DNA of 22,625 nucleotides from a virus. The notes under the pieces were generated by a model. The model saw only the letters and a list, made by a program, of their open reading frames with translations, did not search any database and was not told the DNA's origin. Shown here in pieces: positions 1 through 6,338 of this stretch; position 1 is the first letter of the stretch, and each line of letters starts with the position of its first letter. The DNA is taken from positions 1 to 22,625 of the IMG/VR virus record IMGVR_UViG_3300009441_000054; one strand, written 5' to 3'. The position numbers were made by a program, and so were the translations under genes.

Positions 1-223
1 CGGTTAGTTCTTTTTTACGGTTACCTTTATAGGCAGGGTAAATATCTTTTCGGAAGTTACCCTTACCTTTAATAGCTATCTTACCTGTACTGCCCTCCAG
101 ATCACCCATAATACTTGAGATAGTCTGGTCTAGTTTTTTCTTAATATCTTTAGTGGTATTAGCACCCCAGATAGATTGATAGACTAAGATGTCTCCATCT
201 ATGTATACATTAATACTCATCAT
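1..223 (-). CDS. 5'-3' exonuclease (FLAP/T7 gp6-like), N-terminal part only
   Basis: Partial gene running off the left edge; about 74 residues are readable. The protein begins (M)MSINVYIDGDILVYQS, matching the first metal-binding aspartate strand of the FLAP/PIN exonucleases (T7 gp6, T4 RNase H, Pol I 5' nuclease). It continues to KGKGNFRKDIYPAYKGNRKK, the 'FR..IYP.YK.NR' signature of phage 5'-3' exonucleases. In T7 this enzyme removes RNA primers and degrades host DNA. Two in-frame ATGs lie side by side (223 and 220) after an AGAGGA ribosome site, and either could be used. The gene overlaps the end of the preceding membrane peptide. Its position after polymerase and glutaredoxin fits a replication operon. 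The family call is from motif recognition; the C-terminal metal ligands are outside the window. Confidence 0.85.
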   Translation of the reverse strand, partial: MMSINVYIDGDILVYQSIWGANTTKDIKKKLDQTISSIMGDLEGSTGKIAIKGKGNFRKDIYPAYKGNRKKELT

Positions 224-365
224 CTTCTTCCTCTGATAAAGTTATATCACCTATATGTAGACCTACGACAAGGTCCACAATATCTTCATAGCTACGTTGT
301 AGCCGCCATATCTGATAGGCTTGAAACATAATTATAAACACTAAAAGATAGATTACTTCTACCAT
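210..365 (-). CDS. 51-residue single-span membrane peptide
   Basis: Small ORF between glutaredoxin and exonuclease. It begins MVEVIYLLVFIIMFQAYQIW, a hydrophobic segment at about residues 4-20 that can span the membrane once. An amphipathic stretch follows, then a strongly acidic tail (SEEEDDEY). Its ATG overlaps the last codons of the glutaredoxin gene (shared 359-365), and its stop overlaps the exonuclease start. It therefore fills the gap exactly and is probably translationally coupled. No family recognised. The tight overlaps on both sides and the coherent membrane profile are the main support. Confidence 0.7.
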   Translation of the reverse strand: MVEVIYLLVFIIMFQAYQIWRLQRSYEDIVDLVVGLHIGDITLSEEEDDEY

Positions 366-595
366 TTCCATTGCTCAAGATGCTCCTGTAGTTCTTGGTA
401 GCCACCGACATGCATACCATCAATAACAATTTGAGGGACAGTAGTGCCCAGTGTAGACTTAACTGTGTCTTTCATTTCAGGTTCTTTGTTGAGGTTGATT
501 TCGTATATAACATACTCTGGATAGGAATGCAATAAGTTTTTAGCTCTCTCACAGAACTCACAGTTATCTTTGGTATACATAGTTACGTTACGCAT
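359..595 (-). CDS. glutaredoxin
   Basis: A 78-residue thioredoxin-fold protein with the full glutaredoxin pattern. It has an N-terminal beta strand (NVTMYTKDNC), the redox motif CEFC at residues 12-15, the cis-proline motif TVPQIVIDG at about 52-60, and the glutathione-binding GGY at about 64-66. Glutaredoxins reduce disulfides using glutathione. In phages they usually supply electrons to ribonucleotide reductase for dNTP synthesis, though no reductase gene lies in this window. The start codon shares one base with the upstream stop (TAATG), so it is coupled to the DUF6899-like gene and DNA polymerase. The CEFC motif is a common variant of CPYC. Confidence 0.92.
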   Translation of the reverse strand: MRNVTMYTKDNCEFCERAKNLLHSYPEYVIYEINLNKEPEMKDTVKSTLGTTVPQIVIDGMHVGGYQELQEHLEQWKW

Positions 596-837
596 TAGTA
601 CACCCCTCCATTAAGTATTTCTTTCTTCTCTTCATAGGGCGTTACTACTTTTCTGTAGAACTCTTGTTGTGCACCTGATAGCGCACCCATAACCTCATTT
701 AAGGTATGATAATTGTAATCACCTTTGTCTTGTAAGTAAACGGAGATCATTGCAGCTATAAGATATTGTATTTCACCTGCATTAACAGGATCACGATCAA
801 ATAACTCTTCTCTGTCTTGTTTACTAATATACGGCAT
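595..837 (-). CDS. small conserved phage protein (MPYI..., DUF6899-like)
   Basis: 80 residues starting MPYISKQDREELFDRDPVNAGEIQYLI, mostly helical and without membrane segments. The N-terminal 'MPYI..R.E' followed by a 'GELNYLI'-like helix resembles a small widespread phage and bacterial family I know as DUF6899. That assignment is from memory and unverified. It joins DNA polymerase upstream and glutaredoxin downstream through one-base TAATG overlaps, so the three form one translational unit. No function is known. Confidence 0.75.
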   Translation of the reverse strand: MPYISKQDREELFDRDPVNAGEIQYLIAAMISVYLQDKGDYNYHTLNEVMGALSGAQQEFYRKVVTPYEEKKEILNGGVY

Positions 838-2675
838 TAGTGTACCTCCAAATAATCTTTACCGATCTTACAATCACCGGCTTCCATAATAGAAACACCC
901 AGTTCTTTGGGTGCTTCAACGAACCATTTACGAATAATCTTCTCTGCTTTATCCGCATCATTAGGTGCTATCTCCCATGTACATTCATCATGGTAAAACA
1001 ATAGTTGTTTAGCTTCAATACCTTCTTCTTCAAAGGCTTCATTGATTCTAACTATAGTTCTTTTCATTAAGATAGCTTCAGTACCTTGGATAAGATAGTT
1101 GAAAGCCTTATAGGCTTCGTCAGTATAAATACGACGACCATCGAGACCACGCAGATAACCTCTTTGTTGCGCTACATTCTTTACTTGTTCTGTTAGTGCA
1201 GCAAGCGCTGGCCAACGATTAAGAAAAGCATCTTTAGCTTTGTTACCTGCTTGTGCAGACCTACCTAATATAGTACCGAGTTTATTGCCTCCGGCACCAA
1301 ATAGAAAGGCAAAGAAGAAAGGCTTAGCCTCGTTTCTAGTACAGTTAATAGCATCAGCATTTTTCTGGTGTATATCTCCTTTAAGAATTTCATCTGACAT
1401 CTCCTGATCTCTACCAAAGTGAGCAACAACACGAGCCTGGTAACCCGCGCCGTCAGCAGAGATTAGTACTTTATCTTCAGGACAGATAAACATAGAACGA
1501 ATCTCTGAACCGTATAAGGCTTTAGGTGAAGGAATGTTGGCGATAATCTTGTGTGTTTGACGACCTGTAGCAGCACCGATATCAATCACATCACCGTATA
1601 ACCTACCGCTATGGATATGCTCTTTCCAGCCACCCAAGATGCTATGCCTAGCACGAAGAGTAAAGTAAGTATCAATGTCAATACCGATACCACCTAGTTT
1701 AGCTAGACTATCTGAAGTTAACTTGGGGCTTACCTTAACAAACTCGTTGTGTATCTTCTTCCAGTTCCACTGAGTAGGCTCCCAACCAAGAGTATACAAG
1801 AACTCTTTGAGGTGATCCTGATTACCTAACCTGGCCTCAACTGTTTCTGTACGTTGAAACTCTTCTCCAGGTTTTATTGGGGGATTACTGCTAAGAGCAT
1901 CAGACACATCAACGTAGCGCCCAAAATAATCCCCGAGTAGCCTTGCAGAAACGGCGGTGTATTCTCCGTTCTTTTTGTAATTAGCTGTTTTCGGTTCTTT
2001 ATCGATTGTAATTGTAAGTGTTCCAAGTTTGTGTTCAACTCGTTCTTCAATTTCATCCATCTCACCTTTAATTTTATTTATAGTAGAGTTAAGTAGTGGC
2101 TCGTTAATCTTCCAGCCATGTTTAATCTGTTCACCAGACCAGTAGGCCATTTGATGTTCAACCTTAATTGCATCATCATAACCTGGGTTAGTTGTTTTAA
2201 TCTTATCATACTCTTTCATCAGCATATTATACACTGATATGTTAGCATCAACGTCGTCTACACAGTAGCTCACCATCTCTTCAGAGTAGTTATCAAAGCC
2301 ACCGTCATAGTCTTGTTTCTGCGCTTCCCCTGCTTGTATAGCAAGAGCCTTGAGGCTGTGACGTCGTCCTGTCTTGCGACGATGGAAGTCATTTAGCCTT
2401 GAGTAGATTACTGTATCGATAATCTTATTACGATCGATAGCATAACCTGTTACCTTCTCTAAGACCACACGGTCATAACGCATACCATTATGTGCTATAA
2501 TCCCTGTGGCCTCGTCGAATAGTTTAAACGATTCAGATACATTAGGGTACTGTTCGTCATGATCACTAAAGATATGTAGTTCTTTAGTATCTAAGTTACG
2601 CATTACCGAAACCCATATTGTGTCCGCTACATCTTGGAAGCCGTTCGCTTCGATGTCCCACGCATATACTGTCAT
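837..2675 (-). CDS. DNA polymerase, family A (T7 gp5-like) with 3'-5' exonuclease
   Basis: 612 residues, close to T7 DNA polymerase in length and layout. The proofreading domain has exo I DIE at residues 7-9, exo II AHNGMRYD at 61-68 and exo III YCVDD at 137-141. The polymerase domain has TGRQTHKIIANIPSP at about 370-384, then motif A SADGAGYQAR with catalytic D408. Motif B runs RNEAKPFFFAFLFG, with R447 and K451, and motif C is HDE at 562-564. There is no 5' nuclease domain; that activity is in the separate gene at the left edge. Two core positions differ from the usual: the steric-gate Glu (E. coli E710) is Gln413, and the O-helix Tyr (E. coli Y766) is Phe459. The E. coli F762 position is Phe455. 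A clear TTAAGG ribosome site precedes the ATG. Confidence 0.97.
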   Translation of the reverse strand: MTVYAWDIEANGFQDVADTIWVSVMRNLDTKELHIFSDHDEQYPNVSESFKLFDEATGIIAHNGMRYDRVVLEKVTGYAIDRNKIIDTVIYSRLNDFHRRKTGRRHSLKALAIQAGEAQKQDYDGGFDNYSEEMVSYCVDDVDANISVYNMLMKEYDKIKTTNPGYDDAIKVEHQMAYWSGEQIKHGWKINEPLLNSTINKIKGEMDEIEERVEHKLGTLTITIDKEPKTANYKKNGEYTAVSARLLGDYFGRYVDVSDALSSNPPIKPGEEFQRTETVEARLGNQDHLKEFLYTLGWEPTQWNWKKIHNEFVKVSPKLTSDSLAKLGGIGIDIDTYFTLRARHSILGGWKEHIHSGRLYGDVIDIGAATGRQTHKIIANIPSPKALYGSEIRSMFICPEDKVLISADGAGYQARVVAHFGRDQEMSDEILKGDIHQKNADAINCTRNEAKPFFFAFLFGAGGNKLGTILGRSAQAGNKAKDAFLNRWPALAALTEQVKNVAQQRGYLRGLDGRRIYTDEAYKAFNYLIQGTEAILMKRTIVRINEAFEEEGIEAKQLLFYHDECTWEIAPNDADKAEKIIRKWFVEAPKELGVSIMEAGDCKIGKDYLEVH

Positions 2676-2676
2676 A

Positions 2677-2693
2677 GTGTTTCCTTAAGTTGT
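2677..2693 (-). promoter_or_regulatory. shared leader with ribosome site, upstream of DNA polymerase
   Basis: The bases ACAACTTAAGGAAACAC on the minus strand lie one base before the polymerase ATG. They contain the TTAAGG ribosome site and a CTTAAG palindrome. The identical 17 bases occur before the DUF3310 gene (5299-5315), in both cases one base before the start codon. The exact match suggests a common translation-initiation or regulatory element. Confidence 0.6.
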
Positions 2694-2697
2694 TTGT

Positions 2698-2774
2698 TGG
2701 CCTACCCTGTAGGATTCGAACCCACGACCTAGTCATTAGAAGTGACTTGCTCTATCCAGCTGAGCTAAGGGTAG
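2698..2774 (-). tRNA. tRNA-Arg (anticodon TCT), CCA encoded
   Basis: A full cloverleaf reads leftward. The acceptor stem is CTACCCT/AGGGTAG (7 perfect pairs), followed by TA at positions 8-9 and a D stem GCTC/GAGC. The anticodon stem is AGTCA/TGACT with loop CTTCTAA, giving anticodon TCT. The T stem is GTGGG/CCTAC around TTCGAAT, the discriminator is G, and CCA is encoded in the DNA. It decodes AGA, a codon used heavily by the phage genes here, so it probably supplements a scarce host tRNA. It lies between the small membrane-protein gene and DNA polymerase in the same direction as both, so it is probably cut from the operon transcript. Confidence 0.95.
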
Positions 2775-2781
2775 GAAGAGT

Positions 2782-2973
2782 TTATTCTCCGGTTACTTTA
2801 TCTTTAATCTTACTTGCAGCATCTACAGTATAGTTTACAGCAGACTTAGCAGAAGGTACAATGACCTCTTGTGTGTAGGTTACTGTTTTCTCTGCAGTAG
2901 GTACTACTACCTCTTCGATTACGCCTACTGCGATTGTTCCTACTACGAATAGTGCGAAAATTGGTGCTAACAT
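2782..2973 (-). CDS. small membrane-anchored protein with internal repeat
   Basis: 63 residues. The N-terminus (LAPIFALFVVGTIAVGVIEE) is a hydrophobic segment that is either a signal anchor or a single membrane span. The rest holds two copies of a unit of about 15 residues: VVVPTAEKTVTYTQE, then VIVPSAKSAVNYTVD. A charged tail follows (KIKDKVTGE). The repeated V(V/I)VP(T/S)A..(T/A)V.YT pattern suggests an amphipathic helix or strand facing the membrane. It lies eight bases from the tRNA. No family recognised; a membrane or envelope role is inferred only from composition. Confidence 0.7.
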   Translation of the reverse strand: MLAPIFALFVVGTIAVGVIEEVVVPTAEKTVTYTQEVIVPSAKSAVNYTVDAASKIKDKVTGE

Positions 2974-2984
2974 TATGTTACTCC

Positions 2985-3131
2985 TTATACGTCTACGTGA
3001 CGTTGTTTGTTTTTAATATAAGATACCATAGCTTGTGTAACGTCATACAACCTACCGATATATCTCTGGGTTAGACAACTGTCATTTGCCAGCTTGCGAA
3101 TCACTTTTACTTCTTTCTTTGTCAGCTTCAT
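2985..3131 (-). CDS. 48-residue helix-turn-helix protein
   Basis: Very small protein beginning MKLTKKEVKVIRKLANDSCL. Its C-terminal part reads TQRYIGRLYDVTQAMVSYIK, the classic HTH layout in which a first helix (..YIGRLYDV) and turn precede a recognition helix (TQAMVSYIKNK). Similar HTH units accompany phage homing nucleases and resolvases. It is preceded by AAGAGAG as ribosome site. It lies directly downstream of the GIY-YIG gene, so it could supply DNA binding to that nuclease, or be a separate small regulator. Basic overall. DNA binding is inferred from the motif. Confidence 0.7.
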   Translation of the reverse strand: MKLTKKEVKVIRKLANDSCLTQRYIGRLYDVTQAMVSYIKNKQRHVDV

Positions 3132-3178
3132 TTTGTTTTCTCTCTTCTTTTAAAGGTATAATCCAGTGGTCCGACCCA

Positions 3179-3667
3179 TCATGGGGATCGTCCGAATTCT
3201 TTTGGGATATACTTGATCCCTGCGATGTTTCCGTTATAGAACTTTGGTTTGTCATTTGAATCCCTTAAGGTCAACACATCAAACTTATGTTGCATATTAG
3301 CTTCACCGTAAGAAAGACCACCACGGGTCTCATACAATTTTATAATAGAGAACAGAAAGTTTTCTATGTTGTGTTTAGCTATATCTACATTCAACTCAGC
3401 TGAAGAACCCGTATAGGTTTTCCAGTTAGTATCAGTACCATACCTATAGTTAGGGGTTTTAACTCCTTTCCTTACGTAGTTTTTCTTACCTCCATGAAGG
3501 AAGTTCTTTTTACCGACATAATAACGATCATCCACGACATTATGTATGAGATAAACAAAGCCATGCAAGCCAGTAGTCTCAATGGGTTCACTAGTTCTCC
3601 AGTGACCTTGATCTTCGTGCAGCTTGTATGGCTTTATTGTATCTAAAATAGTATTGAAATCAGTCAT
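3179..3667 (-). CDS. GIY-YIG nuclease-like protein
   Basis: 162 residues. The GIY-YIG signature is visible as GFVY (residues 36-39) followed by YYVGKK (49-54). Further on is a basic patch (GKKNYVRKGVK), then WKTYTGSS, and Y..GEAN with Glu122, the likely conserved catalytic glutamate. The family cuts DNA and includes homing endonucleases and repair nucleases. The usual catalytic arginine after YIG is not obvious. The C-terminus lacks a recognisable NUMOD or zinc finger, but a separate HTH peptide follows. It overlaps the 3' end of the deoxyribosyltransferase-like gene by eight bases. Free-standing homing nuclease is the most likely role; a nuclease acting on host DNA is possible. Confidence 0.75.
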   Translation of the reverse strand: MTDFNTILDTIKPYKLHEDQGHWRTSEPIETTGLHGFVYLIHNVVDDRYYVGKKNFLHGGKKNYVRKGVKTPNYRYGTDTNWKTYTGSSAELNVDIAKHNIENFLFSIIKLYETRGGLSYGEANMQHKFDVLTLRDSNDKPKFYNGNIAGIKYIPKEFGRSP

Positions 3668-4100
3668 AGTACTCTAAGACTGCTTCCACTGCTTCTTGTA
3701 GATCGTAGTGTACTTCTGTTGCGTATGTATAAATGAAGGGGTGTTTAAATTGACCTGGATCTACCAAAACAATTACAACCTTACCCATCTCTTTAGCTTT
3801 AGCAACCTCCATTACAGTACCCCATTTCTTTCCAGGCATACTGTCTCTCAGGTCAGCTAAGATTACTCTAGAACGCTTAATGTCTAGCATATCTTGAGCT
3901 TCAATACGTTTAGATCGGTTATAAGTAGACAACTCATCTTCACAGTTGTCTTGCAGGTGTAATGGCATACGCCTTGTTGGGTGTAAGCAGTCAATATCAA
4001 AGTCATATAGATACTTATCTACATAGTCTCTCCAGTCTACCATTGCAGCTGTACTAACATGTTCCATTGCACCAGCGGTGTATACAAAGCTCTTCTTCAT
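3660..4100 (-). CDS. nucleoside 2-deoxyribosyltransferase-like protein
   Basis: 146 residues with the full pattern of the nucleoside 2-deoxyribosyltransferase fold. It has the N-terminal YTAGAMEH (residues 7-14), the core strand SRVILADLRDSMPG (77-90), and GTVMEVAKAKEMGK (94-107) with the nucleophilic glutamate at Glu98. It ends in a hydrophobic strand VVIVLVDP. Enzymes of this family cleave or exchange the N-glycosidic bond of deoxynucleosides or deoxynucleotides. Phage members can serve nucleotide salvage or the making or removal of unusual bases. The substrate cannot be told from the sequence. It lies beside the SSB gene and a GIY-YIG nuclease, within the replication block. Confidence 0.85.
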   Translation of the reverse strand: MKKSFVYTAGAMEHVSTAAMVDWRDYVDKYLYDFDIDCLHPTRRMPLHLQDNCEDELSTYNRSKRIEAQDMLDIKRSRVILADLRDSMPGKKWGTVMEVAKAKEMGKVVIVLVDPGQFKHPFIYTYATEVHYDLQEAVEAVLEYYD

Positions 4101-4101
4101 T

Positions 4102-4248
4102 TTACTTACCTTCTTTGTTTAGAGGTCTAGCGAAGCGGTTAGCCCAGAGAACCTGAGCCAACTGCGTTACGTAGTATTCGCTATTGTAATCCGGAAGGAT
4201 CCATGCAGGACCATTCCGAGTAGTAATTTTAATAAGCTGTTCTGACAT
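4102..4248 (-). CDS. 48-residue hypothetical protein
   Basis: Small soluble protein beginning MSEQLIKITTRNGPAWILPD. It has a beta-rich N-terminus and a helical C-terminus (VTQLAQVLWANRFARPL). It starts at a one-base TAATG overlap with the SSB gene and stops within the ribosome-site region of the next gene, which supports it as real. No family recognised. Confidence 0.65.
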   Translation of the reverse strand: MSEQLIKITTRNGPAWILPDYNSEYYVTQLAQVLWANRFARPLNKEGK

Positions 4249-4673
4249 TAGAAGTCCTCGCCAGCACCATCGTAGCTAGTATAGTCAGTGATCTGCAATG
4301 CAACAAGCATAGCGGAGGTGCCTTGTTTACCTGCCATCTCCCAGTCATAGGAGAATAACTTGATATGACCCTTGGATCCGTTACCCATAGCTTTAATTTT
4401 ACTTGGGGCCATCTCCTCTTTATCAGTGTCAACAACCTTGGGTGGCTCGTTAGATTCTCCATTAGCTTTGATTGCTTTACGCTTAATGTTAGCATAGAAA
4501 CCATCGTTACCTGACTTCATCTTGACGCCAGCAGATTCTAGTTGAGCCTTAGTTGCCTCGTTGCTTGTGACTACTTGGATATCCCACTGTAGTGTACCGA
4601 AAGGAGAGTGCTTGTCAACTAACTTAGGCCAGTTGAATGTTACGTCACGTACTACGATTACTTGATTAGCCAT
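4248..4673 (-). CDS. single-stranded DNA binding protein 1 (T7 gp2.5-like)
   Basis: 141 residues, the size expected of a T7 gp2.5-type OB-fold SSB. Near the N-terminus is VTFNWPKLVD, then QWDIQVVTSNE, the central basic segment FYANIKRKAIK, the conserved GNGSKGHIKL, and a C-terminus ending DGAGEDF. An acidic tail ending in Phe is the hallmark of gp2.5 and lets the SSB contact polymerase and helicase. The protein should coat single-stranded DNA during replication and recombination. A second, divergent copy lies at 11755-12213. The SSB assignment is strong at motif level. Confidence 0.85.
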   Translation of the reverse strand: MANQVIVVRDVTFNWPKLVDKHSPFGTLQWDIQVVTSNEATKAQLESAGVKMKSGNDGFYANIKRKAIKANGESNEPPKVVDTDKEEMAPSKIKAMGNGSKGHIKLFSYDWEMAGKQGTSAMLVALQITDYTSYDGAGEDF

Positions 4674-4690
4674 TATATTTATTCCTTATG

Positions 4691-4888
4691 TTAATGGATT
4701 GTAATTACATCCGAGTATAGTTCAACCATCAGTTGTGCTACTATCTCAGATATATTGTCGTTATCAATCACATGATTGACTTCCAGGTTAAACAACTCAG
4801 TATAAAGAAGAGTTGTATCGTCTTCCAGAACCTCCCAGCTTACTGGGAAGTCCCTATGATAGTGTAGAGATAGTATTTTATGATTCAT
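4691..4888 (-). CDS. 65-residue hypothetical protein
   Basis: Begins MNHKILSLHYHRDFPVSWEV and is acidic with alternating strands and helices (ISEIVAQLMVELYSDVITIH). No membrane segment and no recognised motif. Its first 11 bases overlap the end of the DUF3310 gene, and it ends 17 bases before the SSB start. It is accepted as real because it fits the compact operon. Confidence 0.65.
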   Translation of the reverse strand: MNHKILSLHYHRDFPVSWEVLEDDTTLLYTELFNLEVNHVIDNDNISEIVAQLMVELYSDVITIH

Positions 4889-5297
4889 TCTCTTGCTCTA
4901 TCACTTTAACAAGATAGTTAGCATACCACTGAATCTTCTTGGCATCCTGTAGCTTGTCGTCTTTCTTACCTAGTCGGGTACTGTATTTAAATACTTGACC
5001 GAGGAGGTGAGATGTCACACCAGTATGATGAGCTAGTAAGTACTGCATTAAGTCCATGTACTCTAGTCCATCAGGATAGTTACCTGGTGGTATTACTTTG
5101 TAATGAGCAGGATTAATTACGCTGTCTTGGTTAGCGGCATCCATGTTTTTAAAGTTACCGTGGAACTTTGATTCTTTTTGTATATCACGTTGTGATTCAA
5201 GATCACGATCCAGGTTTATTAGGTATTCTGTTAGTCTTTCTTTCTCAGCTGTTGACTTAGCGTGAGCGAGTTTACCTAGTATTTCATTACGTGTCAT
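4878..5297 (-). CDS. DUF3310 protein (T7 gp1.7-like)
   Basis: 139 residues. The N-terminal 50 are helical and charged. From about residue 58 it carries the DUF3310 pattern: DSVINPAHYK (59-68), LEYMDLMQYLL, HLLGQVFKYSTRLGKKDD (98-115) and DAKKIQWYANYLVKVI. In T7, gp1.7 carries this domain and acts as a nucleotide kinase for dGMP and dTMP. Many other phages carry the domain alone with no known activity, so kinase function is only suggested. The gene is the first after the promoter-like motif at 5330-5351 and shares its 17-base leader with DNA polymerase. Confidence 0.85.
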   Translation of the reverse strand: MTRNEILGKLAHAKSTAEKERLTEYLINLDRDLESQRDIQKESKFHGNFKNMDAANQDSVINPAHYKVIPPGNYPDGLEYMDLMQYLLAHHTGVTSHLLGQVFKYSTRLGKKDDKLQDAKKIQWYANYLVKVIEQENES

Positions 5298-5298
5298 G

Positions 5299-5315
5299 GT
5301 GTTTCCTTAAGTTGT
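5299..5315 (-). promoter_or_regulatory. shared leader with ribosome site, upstream of DUF3310 gene
   Basis: Identical to the 17 bases before DNA polymerase (2677-2693), one base before the ATG, containing TTAAGG and the CTTAAG palindrome. It lies inside the transcript predicted to start from the motif at 5330-5351. Confidence 0.6.
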
Positions 5316-5329
5316 GGGGAAAATAACGT

Positions 5330-5351
5330 TCCCTTTTAATAATGGACTATA
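5330..5351 (-). promoter_or_regulatory. candidate phage promoter, leftward copy 2
   Basis: On the minus strand this reads TATAGTCCATTATTAAAAGG followed by GA. It differs at two positions from the copy at 10816-10837. It overlaps the stop codon of the 325-residue gene and points toward the DUF3310/SSB/polymerase block. Just after it, GGGAA and TTCCC can form a short stem, like the 5' hairpin of many T7-type transcripts. Promoter function is inferred from repetition, position and orientation. Confidence 0.6.
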
Positions 5352-6324
5352 GATTTAGTGACTTAATCATAGCCGCTTTTTGTCTACGCTTCATAGTACT
5401 CTCTGCTCTCATAGCATTACTACCAATAGCTTGGTGTTGTTTGTCAGCAGACACAGATAACACTACATCTTTAACTCTAAATAGCTTACGGGTATGCTTG
5501 TTAGCTATATTGCGATAGTAACGTTCTCCGTTAGCAAGTAATCTTTCTTCACGATTACCCTGTATTTGTACAATTATAATGTCATACAAGGTTTTCTCAG
5601 TATCCTCCTCTATTTTGTTAGCTTGTGTGGTGAAGGCATGGGTTCCTTCGTACTCAAGTATAGCTAAGCCTCTATCAAATACATCTTCAACCCACTGTTT
5701 ACCTACAATTATTTCTGGTGTGGTTGCAATGCCCCCACTATTACCTATTACTTTTCTTATTTGGTGAACAAAGCCCTTACTGTTAGGTCTATCTTCTTCG
5801 TTTATATATTTAAGGTTAAATAGATCACATACACCTAAATCTCTGTTCAACCTATTGTTAGACATAGCTATACTGTCATTAATTTTTGTTACGTCTTTAG
5901 TTTCTTCTGTTTCAGATAGTTTGTACTCAATATATTTTTCTTTCTTAGCTATCTGAAGTACAGTGTTAGTAAGTAATCTGGATAACTCTCCTTTTATACA
6001 ACCAATGTCATTGTGATTGTAGACATCTATATCTGCAGTAGCATAGTAACCTCTTCGTTGGTAGCTCCAACCATAATCACGGGTTAGTTCTAAGTTACCT
6101 AAGGTTTCTAGCTGACTCGTTACGGTAGTGCATTCACAGTTTTCTTTGAATACCTTTTCTACCCCCGCCTTTATACTCTGATAGGCAAGGTCAATATCAG
6201 ATACATCTAGGTCACTTACTGTAAGATTAAAGAAACGCACTAACTTACCGTGTAAGTAAGCCTGACGATATATTGTTGATTCATCTGCGCCTGCTACTGC
6301 TATGTCTTGATGATTATTAAACAT
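5347..6324 (-). CDS. 325-residue protein of unknown function, partner position to the VWA/MoxR pair
   Basis: No family recognised. It begins MFNNHQDIAVAGADESTIYR and is soluble and mixed alpha/beta. Aromatic patches are seen near residues 83-93 (DYGWSYQRRGYY), and the C-terminal third is strongly basic (residues from about 265, ending STMKRRQKAAMIKSLNL), which could bind nucleic acid. It starts 14 bases after the VWA metallopeptidase-like gene and is in its operon, so the two may act together. It ends at the promoter-like motif at 5330. Codon use matches its neighbours. Confidence 0.85.
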   Translation of the reverse strand: MFNNHQDIAVAGADESTIYRQAYLHGKLVRFFNLTVSDLDVSDIDLAYQSIKAGVEKVFKENCECTTVTSQLETLGNLELTRDYGWSYQRRGYYATADIDVYNHNDIGCIKGELSRLLTNTVLQIAKKEKYIEYKLSETEETKDVTKINDSIAMSNNRLNRDLGVCDLFNLKYINEEDRPNSKGFVHQIRKVIGNSGGIATTPEIIVGKQWVEDVFDRGLAILEYEGTHAFTTQANKIEEDTEKTLYDIIIVQIQGNREERLLANGERYYRNIANKHTRKLFRVKDVVLSVSADKQHQAIGSNAMRAESTMKRRQKAAMIKSLNL

Positions 6325-6338
6325 GACTTTCTCTTTCT

